From Glycocaulis sp. (GTDB taxonomy: Bacteria > Pseudomonadota > Alphaproteobacteria > Caulobacterales > Maricaulaceae), in contig JAIUMI010000014.1 in assembly GCA_022565665.1 (NCBI GenBank), positions 1 to 62,746 on the forward strand: a DNA stretch of 62,746 bases. Direction: 5' to 3'. Made by a program: the position numbers and the translations under genes. How positions within the stretch are numbered: position 1 is the first letter of the stretch; each line of letters begins with the position of its first letter. This document shows positions 1 through 7,124 of this stretch, in pieces. The notes under the pieces are model-generated. The model was not told the origin of the DNA. It searched no databases and worked only from the letters and a program-made list of their open reading frames with translations.

Positions 1-127
1 CCCCGGCCCGGCTCGCTTGAGCTACGCGCAAGCTCCGCTCACCGGGCCTTGACCAACCACATCAACCCAGAAAGAAAGGCGAACAGACTCTACTAACTCA
101 CGGCCCGGATCAGGGGGCTGGGTCACA
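1..127 (+). mobile_element. Right end of an IS3-family insertion sequence (partial)
   Basis: The 19 bases at 109-127 are the exact reverse complement of 62623-62641, where an IS3-type element begins in front of an orfA start. I therefore read 1-127 as the tail of a copy of the same element entering from the left, ending at 127. Short open frames here could be the end of orfB, but I cannot tell which frame is real and call no gene. Confidence 0.7.
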
Positions 128-254
128 GCCTCCACAAGGCGGTGAACTCAACACCTATCTCAACCACCTCTTATTCGCGATTACCGAAAGGCCGCGTCGC
201 CTCACAGAGGGGCATGTCTAGCCAAGATGCCGGCAGTGGAACGGTATTTCCTTC

Positions 255-611
255 TCAGTCCCCATTCGGTTCCGTTACCTCCAGCTCCTCCCAATAACTC
301 TCATCTCCTTCAGGAAGCCAGATAAACTCTCGCCAATCAGATGGCTCCAAATCATACTCTTCAACTATCCGCCTGAGCCGAGCTTCATCTTCAGATGTGA
401 TCGAACCCGTAGGTGACACTTCAACTCTACCCAGCCGGATCAACTCCACAGTCAATCTGAGATTACCAATTTCTCGGCGCAACTCTGTAAATTCCGAATG
501 GACCCGGTCCTCAACTCGTCCGACCCGATTATCCATCAAAGTTGCGCCGGTAATAGTCACCCCAATAATAGCGAGAATTCCGACTCCGACGCCCCAAAAT
601 TTCCCTGCCAT
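255..611 (-). CDS. Small membrane-anchored hypothetical protein with coiled-coil
   Basis: About 118 residues. A short basic start (MAGKF) is followed by one hydrophobic segment at about residues 6-25, then a charged, Arg/Glu-rich helix that looks like a coiled coil (VGRVEDRVHSEFTELRREI), and an acidic C-terminal half. I chose the ATG at 611 because a GGGAGCGGGGC ribosome-binding site lies directly upstream; an in-frame ATG 12 codons earlier lacks one. No family recognised. The shape suggests an N-terminally anchored protein with a periplasmic or cytosolic helical domain. Confidence 0.6.
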   Translation of the reverse strand: MAGKFWGVGVGILAIIGVTITGATLMDNRVGRVEDRVHSEFTELRREIGNLRLTVELIRLGRVEVSPTGSITSEDEARLRRIVEEYDLEPSDWREFIWLPEGDESYWEELEVTEPNGD

Positions 612-670
612 GCCCCGCTCCCTATGATTGTTGGCTAGTGCAACCACAATGATATATCGTCATTCACTTG

Positions 671-1312
671 CTATCTAGCCTGCTCGACCAGGCTCCGCCC
701 TTCACCTGATATCGGTCCTTTTACCGGGTATATATCCAGCTCTCCGTCGAACGGCACGCACAGTTCTGCCGGTTCACCGCCACTCATCCACGCTTCCCTT
801 GCGCCGGCGTCCAGGATCGCCGGCATTCGGTCATGGATGGGTGTCATCTGATCGTTTGCTGCTGTCGTGATAATCGTGAAGCTGGATACAAGCTCGCCGT
901 CCTTCTGAGCCCGCGTCCACAAACCAGCGAACACCAGCAATGGATCTTCGCCATGCCGGATAAAATGGGGCTGGCGCTCGCCCTTCGGGCCGGTCCACTC
1001 GTAAAAGCCCATCGCTGGCACCAGGCACCGCCCACGAGAGAGTAACGGGCTGAATAGCCGCGACTCTGCCAATCGTTCCGCACGTGCATTGAACGTCGAG
1101 AGACGCTTACCCTCCATCCAGGGCTGCCATATACCCCAACGCCCCGTTGTCAGGACACGCCGCCCATCAATCTCCGCCGCAAACGGCGCGGTCACAGTGG
1201 GCGCAATATTGTATCGAGGCTCCACATTGAGGGGAGGGTGCCCCTCAATGAGGTTCAGCCAGGCCCGATATTCTTCCCAAGTGGTGTCGCCCGTGGCGTA
1301 ACGTCCGCACAT
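671..1312 (-). CDS. yedK: SOS response-associated peptidase (SRAP / YedK / HMCES family)
   Basis: 213 residues, the usual family length. The protein starts MCGRYA, so Cys2 is present, the residue that forms a thiazolidine cross-link with abasic sites in single-stranded DNA. The other family signatures are present at canonical spacing: FNARAE (Asn near 75), GFYEW (Glu near 105) and IHDRMP (His near 160). Family role: shields abasic sites in ssDNA from error-prone processing. With the Y-family polymerase at 7.7 kb it suggests a damage-tolerance cargo on this replicon. It is read leftward, just after a small gene on the same strand. Confidence 0.93.
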   Translation of the reverse strand: MCGRYATGDTTWEEYRAWLNLIEGHPPLNVEPRYNIAPTVTAPFAAEIDGRRVLTTGRWGIWQPWMEGKRLSTFNARAERLAESRLFSPLLSRGRCLVPAMGFYEWTGPKGERQPHFIRHGEDPLLVFAGLWTRAQKDGELVSSFTIITTAANDQMTPIHDRMPAILDAGAREAWMSGGEPAELCVPFDGELDIYPVKGPISGEGRSLVEQAR

Positions 1313-1365
1313 GGCGCGACGCTAACGATTCTCCTAAGCGCCGGGAAGGGCGCGAGGGTAGGGGG

Positions 1366-1572
1366 TCAGGACGCCTTGAGTCCCGCAATCGCAGCTTCCA
1401 GCTTTTCCGCATCGGCTCCGGCCGCTGCAACCAGCAGCTTCTTCAGAACTTGCGGGCCGAGCTGGTAGGCGCCTGTTTCCATAACAATTCCAGCCGCTTC
1501 CGCGCTCGCTTCAGTCTTGAGCTTCTCCAGCTGTTCGGCCTGCTTTGCGAGCTTGGTCATCGGTGAAGCCAT
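1366..1572 (-). CDS. Small alanine-rich hypothetical protein
   Basis: 68 residues, rich in Ala, Lys, Glu and Leu, predicted to be almost wholly helical (LAKQAEQLEKLKTEASAEAA). No signal or membrane segment. It starts at an ATG preceded by GGAAGGAAAGAT. It lies upstream of the SRAP gene on the same strand and shares a 135-bp divergent control region with the primase gene. No family recognised. Confidence 0.6.
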   Translation of the reverse strand: MASPMTKLAKQAEQLEKLKTEASAEAAGIVMETGAYQLGPQVLKKLLVAAAGADAEKLEAAIAGLKAS

Positions 1573-1630
1573 GAATCTTTCCTTCCGTAATTAACGTGTC
1601 ATTAAGCCCCTAATGGTGCTCTGGCCATCA

Positions 1631-1646
1631 GTTACAAAACGTATAA
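1631..1646. promoter_or_regulatory. TAC-N5-GTA dyad (site 1 of a recurring motif)
   Basis: GTTACAAAACGTATAA lies in the divergent spacer between the 1366-1572 gene and the primase gene. It shares a TAC, five mostly A bases, then GTA layout with sites at 4769, 6648 and 28282. Candidate operator; the binding protein is unknown. Confidence 0.35.
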
Positions 1647-1675
1647 GCATCTAAAAAAGAGTGAATGCGCGGGGG

Positions 1676-1694
1676 CGAGCTGGCGAACAGCTCG
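1676..1694 (+). promoter_or_regulatory. Hairpin immediately before the primase ribosome-binding site
   Basis: A perfect 7-bp stem (CGAGCTG / CAGCTCG, loop GCGAA) ends at the base before the Shine-Dalgarno sequence AAGGAGG (1695-1701). It may set translation efficiency. Similar hairpins precede several other genes in this window. Confidence 0.45.
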
Positions 1695-1707
1695 AAGGAG
1701 GCAAGTT

Positions 1708-2619
1708 ATGTCGCTGATTTTGCGGCAAATTGTAGCCAGCATTGGCGGAGAATTGCATGACGGCGGAACGCGCGCACTTTGCCCCGGACCTGGCCACAGC
1801 GAAAATGATCGCTCCATGTCCCTGATGATTGGACGGGACGGCCGCGTGCTCATCAACTCGTTTTCGTCCCGTACCGATTGGCGAGAATGCCAACGCTGGC
1901 TGGAAGAATTGAAGTTGATCGAACCCTTCGACCCCAAGAACCCCCCTTACAAACTGCCCCGTCAACCGCATATACAAAATGTAGCTGTACGAGACCGCCA
2001 GAAACTCGATCGCGCCAAGAGCCTGTGGGCGCAATCCTTACCCCTGGCCGGTACCATTGGGGCGCGCTATGCCGCCCTTCGCGGCCTGCGCCTCTACGAG
2101 CTACCGTCCACTGAAATCCGCTTTCATCCCAATGTGCGCCGAACGCGCGCGCCGGCTCCAGCCATCCTTCAGAAAATCACATCCTCCACAGGCCGAATAA
2201 TGGGCGTCCAGTCCACCTTTCTGGATCCCGTAACCGCCAATCGCCTGCCAGGACGTGAGGGCCGCCGCATTATCGGCCGGTTCAAATCCGGCGCTGTTCG
2301 CCTGGCACCGGCCGGGCAGGTTCTAGGAGTAGGTGAAGGGGTTGAGTCCACCGCCTCGGCAGCACGGCGCTTTGCGGTTCCCGCCTGGGCCCTGCTTGGA
2401 TCTGAAAACCTGAAAGCCTTCACGCCCCCTGAAGGCGTGGAATTGCTGCTCATCTTCGCAGACCACGGCAAGGGCGGACAGATCGCAGCGCAAACCCTCA
2501 AACAGCGCGCGCTCGATACAGGAATCGATGCACGCATTCTCCCGCCGCCCAAATCGGCCGAGGACTGGAATGAGCTCGACAAACCAGCCTTGCCAACAGC
2601 CGATTTCGAGAAGGTTTGA
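1708..2619 (+). CDS. Plasmid DNA primase-like protein (N-terminal zinc-binding and C-terminal Toprim domain)
   Basis: 303 residues. The N-terminus resembles the primase zinc-binding domain fused to Toprim proteins of phages and plasmids, with a CPGPGHSENDRSM stretch at about residues 25-37. The C-terminal half fits a Toprim fold: LGVGEGVESTASAARR (acidic start) followed by LLIFADHGKGGQ, where a typical family member has DxD; here it reads ADHG. ATG at 1708 has a strong AAGGAGG. Likely primes plasmid DNA synthesis, perhaps on the incoming strand after conjugation. No helicase domain is attached. A TAC-AAAAT-GTA motif like the promoter dyads also occurs inside this gene, at 1970-1983. Confidence 0.75.
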   Translation: MSLILRQIVASIGGELHDGGTRALCPGPGHSENDRSMSLMIGRDGRVLINSFSSRTDWRECQRWLEELKLIEPFDPKNPPYKLPRQPHIQNVAVRDRQKLDRAKSLWAQSLPLAGTIGARYAALRGLRLYELPSTEIRFHPNVRRTRAPAPAILQKITSSTGRIMGVQSTFLDPVTANRLPGREGRRIIGRFKSGAVRLAPAGQVLGVGEGVESTASAARRFAVPAWALLGSENLKAFTPPEGVELLLIFADHGKGGQIAAQTLKQRALDTGIDARILPPPKSAEDWNELDKPALPTADFEKV

Positions 2620-2678
2620 CTCGATAAACGCGAATCCCGCCATGGTGGCAGAAATCTGTGACTGATCGGATGAGAGAT

Positions 2679-2897
2679 ATGGCAGATACGGACGACAAAA
2701 CATCTATCCAGCGACGCTGGCGCAAGAAGCGGATCGCGGAAGGTCACGCAGACGTTCGCGTCCTGCTGACACCCGACGAGCTGGATGTGGTCGACCATAT
2801 TTCCCAATACACCGACCGCAAATCGCGCGCGGCCGCCTTGCGCGTGCTGATCGCGAACGCGGACAAAATCATACCGCTAAAGGAGAGGGGCGCATGA
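2679..2897 (+). CDS. Small ribbon-helix-helix-like hypothetical protein
   Basis: 72 residues from the ATG at 2679. The segment RVLLTPDELDVVDHISQY followed by a basic Ala-rich helix (KSRAAALRVLI) resembles a short DNA-binding ribbon-helix-helix fold with one beta strand and two helices. ATG at 2679 has GAGAG just upstream; an in-frame GTG (2658) and ATG (2670) are alternatives. It follows the primase gene by about 60 bp on the same strand and is probably co-transcribed. Possibly an autoregulator or accessory DNA-binding protein; function not established. Confidence 0.55.
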   Translation: MADTDDKTSIQRRWRKKRIAEGHADVRVLLTPDELDVVDHISQYTDRKSRAAALRVLIANADKIIPLKERGA

Positions 2898-2905
2898 TGT
2901 GAAGA

Positions 2906-2933
2906 AGCCGCCCCTTTTGCCGAAGGGGCGGCT
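2906..2933 (+). terminator. Stem-loop after the primase operon
   Basis: A perfect 11-bp stem (AGCCGCCCCTT / AAGGGGCGGCT) with loop TTGCCG lies 9 bases after the stop of the preceding gene. There is no following T-run, so it may be a weak or Rho-assisted terminator, or an mRNA-stabilising hairpin. Confidence 0.55.
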
Positions 2934-3167
2934 CCTGAAGCTCAAGCTGTAGGGCTAGAGAGCAATGCCAAGACCTCTTCTAGCCCGACATCGCAAAGAA
3001 TGCAAGCGCAGACTGGTCTGCGAGCGATACCGGCTTGCCTGACGGCTCACATCGCCAAAACACGATGGCCCACACCTCGATCTCCACACAGAGCACCCGC
3101 CAGGCGCGAGAAGTCGCGCCGGCGCCCGTGCGTGCGTGTTCATCAATCAGCAAAGGAGGGGCGATCA

Positions 3168-3261
3168 GCCAAAAATAAACCCGGCCAGAGGCCGGGCTTT
3201 CAAGGCGGTATTCAGGAGACCGAAGAGACCAATAAAGGCCAACGAGCCGGTCCACAAAGCT
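3168..3261 (-). ncRNA. Candidate counter-transcribed RNA controlling repC
   Basis: On the minus strand a promoter-like pair (TTGACG at 3290-3295, TATTCA at 3268-3273, 16-bp spacer) would start a transcript near 3261. An intrinsic terminator hairpin at 3180-3196 followed by TTTATTTTT would stop it near 3170. The RNA, about 90 nt, is fully antisense to the repC leader. Antisense RNAs with this layout control RepC in repABC plasmids. The call is inferred from position and signals; no sequence match to a known RNA family was made. Confidence 0.5.
3177..3200 (-). terminator. Intrinsic terminator, minus strand, in the repC leader
   Basis: CCCGGCC (3180-3186) pairs with GGCCGGG (3190-3196) across a 3-base loop. 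Read on the minus strand the stem is followed by TTTATTTTTGG, a good U-tract. It has no protein gene upstream on that strand, which is why a small RNA is proposed. Confidence 0.65.
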
Positions 3262-3278
3262 AATTCCTGAATACCACC
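3204..3278 (+). promoter_or_regulatory. Long inverted repeat in the repC leader
   Basis: Arms GGCGGTATTCAGGA (3204-3217) and TCCTGAATACCACC (3265-3278) match at 13 of 14 positions and flank 47 bases. In the repC mRNA they would form a long stem. The right arm also contains the -10 box of the proposed antisense promoter, so RNA structure and antisense start overlap. Confidence 0.5.
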
Positions 3279-3346
3279 TCCATCGCTGCCGTCAAGCAAA
3301 ATGTGCCATTCGCACAGCCTGAAGGCATGCGCTGATTTTGGGCTGA

Positions 3347-3368
3347 TCGATCCTTGATGGAGGATCGA
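3347..3368 (+). promoter_or_regulatory. Hairpin sequestering the repC ribosome-binding site
   Basis: TCGATCC (3347-3353) pairs with GGATCGA (3362-3368). The Shine-Dalgarno GGAGG (3359-3363) lies in the loop and 3' arm, 9 bases before the repC ATG. Folding would hide the ribosome-binding site, as expected when an upstream structure and antisense RNA gate repC translation. Confidence 0.5.
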
Positions 3369-3372
3369 AACG

Positions 3373-4737
3373 ATGGCTTACGGCCAACAAACAGCGGCGC
3401 TGTCTCTCTCGGAGAAGACAGGGTTTCGCCGCAAATTCCCCGAAGACCTCATCAATGAGGAACTCGTCGAGCGCTACAACGCCAATCCCGGCAAAATCGG
3501 CCGGCTGGAAATGCGCAATGAGGTGAAATGGTTCCGAAGCGCGCTGAATCGCAAGCTCGACCTGGCCCCGCTCGCCTGGGAGCTTCTCCTGGAGCTGATC
3601 GATCTCTCCCATGATTGCGACTGGCAGGGCGGCCCCATCACCGTTTGGCCCGCCAACGAATACCTCATGGAGCGGCTCGATTGCTCAGAACGCGCCCTGC
3701 AATACCAGATGCGCGCTCTCTCTCGCGCCAATCTCATTACCCATGTGGATCATTCCTCGCGCAAGCGTTTCGGACATCGAGGGCTGGACGGCCGTATCGT
3801 CATGGCCTTCGGCATCGATCTGCGTCCGCTCGCAGCCCGGGCAGACGAACTCGTCCAGATGGCCCGCCAGGCTCGCGAAGAGCGCAAAGAACGCGGCCGG
3901 CTCAGAAGAACCCTCAAGGTAACGATCGCCAACCTTGTCGAATATGTGCGCACTGCCGCCAGCCAGAACCGCCCGATCGCGGACTGGCAGGGGCTTTATG
4001 ATGAGCTGCAGGCCGTCTCTCGCACAATAGCGGTCAAACGCATCCCTCTGGACGTGCTCAGAGCTGCCAAAACCGTGCTCGACGAGCTGGACGCCAAGAT
4101 CCGCAAGCTCCTGGTCAAAGCGCTCCGCCCAGCAAGCCCTTCATCAGACAAGGACACGGATCATCCTGCACCCGAGGGTGCATCCGATTGCACCCTAGAA
4201 ACAACAACAACCAATCCATCTTCTGATGAAGATACTGTGAGGCCACCAGAAAGTGGCGTTGCAGAGCCGTCCGTGCCCAAACCGGCGACACAGAGCCAGG
4301 CTGAGAAGAATGGGGAAGGGGATTCGGGATATTCGCATGGCGTCACACCCTATTCCGCCTTCCAGCATCTCGAAAAATATAAAATCACCCCGGAACTCCT
4401 CGTCACGGCCTGCCCCAGCTTCTGCGCAGGCCTGAACGATGAACCCGATTGGGACGATCTCGTCGCCCATTGCGAGCTTTACCGCTCGATTTATGGTCTC
4501 CATCCATCTGCCTGGCGCAAAATGTGCGAGACGCTGGGTGAACGCCCTGCAGCTGCAGGGCTCGCCGTGATCGGAGAGAAATTCCTGCGCGGCGCACGCG
4601 GTGGCGGCAACGTCATCGAGTCACCGGCCGGATATTGCGTCTGGATGACCCGGCAGGCCAAAAATCGCGGATTCCTCGATATCGGCCCGAAGATCCACGC
4701 CCTGCTGACAAAGGATAACAGGCCGAAAAAGGCCTGA
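3373..4737 (+). CDS. repC: Plasmid replication initiation protein RepC
   Basis: 454 residues, close to the 400-450 of RepC proteins. The N-terminal ~250 residues hold the winged-helix DNA-binding region (for example ITVWPANEYLMERLDCSERA). A low-complexity Ser/Pro/Thr linker spans about 255-325. The C-terminal domain has the RepC_C pattern: CPSFCAGL, YGLHPSAWRKMCETLG, AAAGLAVIGEKFLR and SPAGYCVWMT. RepC opens the origin, which in repABC plasmids lies inside repC itself. Unusually, no repA/repB lie upstream; ParA and ParB genes are 20 kb away. Expression is probably set by the antisense RNA and RBS hairpin just upstream. Confidence 0.85.
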   Translation: MAYGQQTAALSLSEKTGFRRKFPEDLINEELVERYNANPGKIGRLEMRNEVKWFRSALNRKLDLAPLAWELLLELIDLSHDCDWQGGPITVWPANEYLMERLDCSERALQYQMRALSRANLITHVDHSSRKRFGHRGLDGRIVMAFGIDLRPLAARADELVQMARQAREERKERGRLRRTLKVTIANLVEYVRTAASQNRPIADWQGLYDELQAVSRTIAVKRIPLDVLRAAKTVLDELDAKIRKLLVKALRPASPSSDKDTDHPAPEGASDCTLETTTTNPSSDEDTVRPPESGVAEPSVPKPATQSQAEKNGEGDSGYSHGVTPYSAFQHLEKYKITPELLVTACPSFCAGLNDEPDWDDLVAHCELYRSIYGLHPSAWRKMCETLGERPAAAGLAVIGEKFLRGARGGGNVIESPAGYCVWMTRQAKNRGFLDIGPKIHALLTKDNRPKKA

Positions 4738-4768
4738 CCCGTTAGGCAATCTTCACGATTTTCCAGCA

Positions 4769-4785
4769 ACATACAAATCGTATGT
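4769..4785. promoter_or_regulatory. ACATAC-N5-GTATGT dyad upstream of the AbrB gene
   Basis: ACATAC (4769-4774) and GTATGT (4780-4785) form a perfect dyad with spacer AAATC, 18 bases before the AbrB start codon. Likely operator, either for autoregulation of the toxin-antitoxin pair or as part of the wider TAC-N5-GTA set. Confidence 0.45.
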
Positions 4786-4803
4786 GCAATTGGAGCAGAG
4801 ACG

Positions 4804-5034
4804 ATGATCGAGAAATGTCCAGTGTCGGCCGCCGGCGCCGGCGTCAGTGTCGAACTCTCGGCCGACCTGGCTGACAGCCTCGGCGTCCGGCCCGGTGACA
4901 CGCTCACAGGCATACGCCTGAATGACAGTCAGCTCCTGCTGACCGCCTCCGATCCCGACTTCAATGCTCAGGTTGAAGCGGCCAGGCAGTCCAGTAGCCA
5001 TTTTCGTAACGCCGTCAGGGCACTCGGAACATGA
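4804..5034 (+). CDS. AbrB/MazE-type antitoxin-like protein
   Basis: 76 residues. The N-terminal half fits a swapped-hinge AbrB DNA-binding domain: VSVELSADLADSLGVRPGD then a beta strand ending TASDP. The tail FRNAVRALGT matches the C-terminal segment with which Doc-partner AbrB antitoxins bind toxin. A GGAGCAGAG precedes the ATG. Its stop overlaps the next start by four bases (ATGA), typical of a toxin-antitoxin operon. Expected to bind the dyad upstream and repress the pair. Confidence 0.7.
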   Translation: MIEKCPVSAAGAGVSVELSADLADSLGVRPGDTLTGIRLNDSQLLLTASDPDFNAQVEAARQSSSHFRNAVRALGT

Positions 5035-5420
5035 GCACGCTTCCTATCTCCCGAACGGCCATGACCGCAAGCATGCTCCAGATAGCTGCACAGCTCGGTA
5101 AAACCTGTGGCTGGTCTGATATGCAGGCCCTCAAGGCTATCGCCGACAGACACGCTCATCATCCTGGCCAGCCACACAAGGCCGCCTCCATGCTGCTGCT
5201 AGACGTGCTGGCCTCTCCGCTGGCTCCCCAGCTCGCAGCACCGCTAGCCCTGGTGCTCACCGCAACATTTCTGCGCGTGAATCGGCTGGAATGGGACATC
5301 AGCGAAACCGATGCCGTCCTACTGGTCGAAAACGCCCGCAATGGTGCTCTGGGGCTCGATCAGATCGCCCGCTTTATCGACACGCGCCTTCAGGATGCCC
5401 GCCTGGCGCAGGCGAGCTGA
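5031..5420 (+). CDS. Doc-like (Fic fold) protein lacking the catalytic motif
   Basis: 129 residues, the length of Doc toxins. The C-terminal half follows the Doc pattern (ALVLTATFLRVNRLEWD, then ENARNGALGLDQIARFID). Where Doc proteins have HPFxDGNKR, this protein reads SPLAPQLAAPLAL, so catalytic His and the phosphate-binding loop are missing. It is translationally coupled to an AbrB-type antitoxin. Known Doc enzymes phosphorylate EF-Tu; this one probably cannot. It could be a decayed toxin, a regulatory partner, or a diverged family with another activity. Confidence 0.55.
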   Translation: MSTLPISRTAMTASMLQIAAQLGKTCGWSDMQALKAIADRHAHHPGQPHKAASMLLLDVLASPLAPQLAAPLALVLTATFLRVNRLEWDISETDAVLLVENARNGALGLDQIARFIDTRLQDARLAQAS

Positions 5421-5457
5421 CCAAGCGTCACTTTGATCGCCCATCTTGCTGCCTGTT

Positions 5458-6075
5458 CTAAGTAGGATCGGGGCGAGGGGGCACGATCCATGGACCCTGG
5501 CGCAGATCTTCCGGGCGCACTGTTTCCAGATTTTCGTCAGGAGCCAGAAAACGAACCTCTTCCCAACTTTCACGCCGTTTCGAGTACGTCATATTGTGGA
5601 TGTAATTGCGCGCGCTGACTTCGGGATATCCTCTGTAATTATAAAGATATACGAATTGCGAGATGACCAAATTGCCGGTCTTCTCTACGACTTTGCCATC
5701 AGGCGTATCGATGATCGCGCATGCCCTCGACTCTACGTAATCCAGCCAGCTCTTCACCCGGACGAAAAACTCATACGCCTCGTCAGGATGGGAGATCGCA
5801 CGTTCGAAGACCTCATTATAAGCCCAGACCCGGATCTCCCAGCCCTTCTCGGCGTCGGGATCAGTTCGCCATTGATATTCATAATCGCCAAAATACCCCG
5901 CTCTAAGCGCATCATGGGTTTCATCGCTGATAAACTGGACGGGGAAGTGCTCAAAGCCTTTGCCCTGCCAGATCAGGCCTTCCGCGTGCTTGAGATAATA
6001 CTCACAATCAAAGCCTTCATCAGCGAAGGGGATCATGCTCGCGATATTCCAGTCGAGCTTCTTTTTATCCAGCAC
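5458..6075 (-). CDS. Hypothetical protein, acidic and aromatic-rich
   Basis: 205 residues, rich in Asp/Glu, Tyr and Trp, without signal peptide or membrane segment. It starts four bases after the stop of the nuclease gene on the same strand, so the two are probably one operon. The frame on the opposite strand is also open (5446-6120), but codon composition and the operon fit favour the minus strand. No recognised motifs; function unknown. Confidence 0.6.
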   Translation of the reverse strand: MLDKKKLDWNIASMIPFADEGFDCEYYLKHAEGLIWQGKGFEHFPVQFISDETHDALRAGYFGDYEYQWRTDPDAEKGWEIRVWAYNEVFERAISHPDEAYEFFVRVKSWLDYVESRACAIIDTPDGKVVEKTGNLVISQFVYLYNYRGYPEVSARNYIHNMTYSKRRESWEEVRFLAPDENLETVRPEDLRQGPWIVPPRPDPT

Positions 6076-6079
6076 GTTC

Positions 6080-6616
6080 TCAATTCCTCGCGCGACGGCG
6101 GTGAGCGCCCGGATCTATGATTTCCTCGGCCGACCACAAACCAATGCCGGCGCGCCGGGCTTCGGCCTCAACCGCTACAAGCTCTGGCGCCGTCGGCCGT
6201 CCACGAAACCGGTAAACGACAGCCAGACCCTCAGCCACCAGCTGACGGCCGAGATCCAGCTCTCCAACAAAGCATCGTGCGACCCTGCGGCCATACACAT
6301 CGCGGCGTTCGCCTTCACACCTGACCGCATTCGATCCGATCAGCTGGACCATGCGAATCCGGCCGGCCTCGCCACAATCCCATTCGCGGCCGTCCACGAT
6401 CATCGTCTGACCCAGCTCGCAGGCGTCCATGCCTACGATCCGGATCCTTTCGCCATCGAGCACGATCGTGTCGCCATCGATCACCCGGACGTTCGCACTC
6501 GCAACAGGCCCGCTGCTCGCGCCCATCATTCCAGCCAGAACAGTCGCCAGCACCAGAGCTATAATCGCCATCGTCCGATACCTCCGCCTGCGGGCCAGTC
6601 TGACCATCCTGTTCAT
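6080..6616 (-). CDS. Thermonuclease-family (SNase-like) secreted or membrane-anchored nuclease
   Basis: About 178 residues. After a basic start (MNRMVRLARRRRYR) comes one hydrophobic segment ending near GMMGASSG: a signal peptide or anchor. The SNase fold follows: VRVIDGDTIVLDGERIRI (Asp and Glu of the OB-barrel active site), then DVYGRRVARCFV, corresponding to the catalytic Arg strand, and LAVVYRFRG. The frame extends upstream to a TTG at 6655; I prefer the ATG at 6616 as the beginning of the basic n-region. Such nucleases are common on conjugative elements. Final tail is Arg-rich. Confidence 0.8.
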   Translation of the reverse strand: MNRMVRLARRRRYRTMAIIALVLATVLAGMMGASSGPVASANVRVIDGDTIVLDGERIRIVGMDACELGQTMIVDGREWDCGEAGRIRMVQLIGSNAVRCEGERRDVYGRRVARCFVGELDLGRQLVAEGLAVVYRFRGRPTAPELVAVEAEARRAGIGLWSAEEIIDPGAHRRRARN

Positions 6617-6647
6617 AGCCGTAAATGCCTCATCAGATACCGCTTGC

Positions 6648-6664
6648 ATATACAAACTGTAATT
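6648..6664. promoter_or_regulatory. ATATAC-N5-GTAATT motif upstream of the nuclease gene
   Basis: ATATAC AAACT GTAATT matches the TAC-N5-GTA layout of the sites at 1631, 4769 and 28282 and lies about 30 bases upstream of the preferred nuclease start (minus strand). Candidate operator. Confidence 0.35.
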
Positions 6665-6818
6665 AGTTAAAACATCCTAGCACACAATATAGAAACATTC
6701 TGTATTTCTCATAACCTTTATTATGCGACGGCCCGGTACTTGTTGTATTCCTTTGAAAACAGAACAGTGAAGATAAAAAGGGCTAGCAATTGTAGCGATC
6801 AAATTGAAGGAGACCGTT

Positions 6819-7124
6819 ATGCCTGCTACCGCGTTTTGCCAGAAACCGGGATGTGATCGTGCCTGGCCCCGTGATCCCGCCCTTGAGGTTGCCTGTCCCA
6901 CCTGCAAGGCCGGCATTGGCGTCGCGTGCCGGCGCCCAAGCGGCCACACCGCGTTCGGAAAATTCAACGTTCACGCTGATCGCGACATCTCTGCCGACCT
7001 GGCTGGTGCCTACGGCGAGTGCCCGTCCGGCCGGTGCGGCCTGAAAAACAAAAATCGGAAGGAGGAGGCGTCCCGCCAACAAAAGGAGGCAGAGGCACTG
7101 CCTCTGTTCAACACATGTCTCTAG
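6819..7124 (+). CDS. Small zinc-finger protein (phage/plasmid zinc-binding type)
   Basis: 101 residues from the ATG at 6819, which has GAAGGAGA seven bases upstream. It contains Cys pairs: FCQKPGCD, then VACPTCKAGIGVACRRPSGH and later FNVHADRD, the CPxC...GxxCRxPSGxxHxxR pattern of small phage zinc-binding domains. The C-terminus is Lys/Glu-rich. It overlaps the next gene start by 10 bases. Probably a nucleic-acid-binding accessory protein; target unknown. Confidence 0.65.
   Translation: MPATAFCQKPGCDRAWPRDPALEVACPTCKAGIGVACRRPSGHTAFGKFNVHADRDISADLAGAYGECPSGRCGLKNKNRKEEASRQQKEAEALPLFNTCL

Noticed and set aside
3000-3263. Short frames on both strands upstream of repC
   Set aside because: They cross the terminator hairpin and inverted repeat; Arg/Pro/Gln-rich with no ribosome-binding site. 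The structure explains the region better.
5446-6120. Long open frame on the plus strand opposite the 5458-6075 gene
   Set aside because: The minus-strand frame follows the nuclease gene by four bases and has more natural protein composition; the plus frame overlaps the nuclease gene and has no ribosome-binding site.
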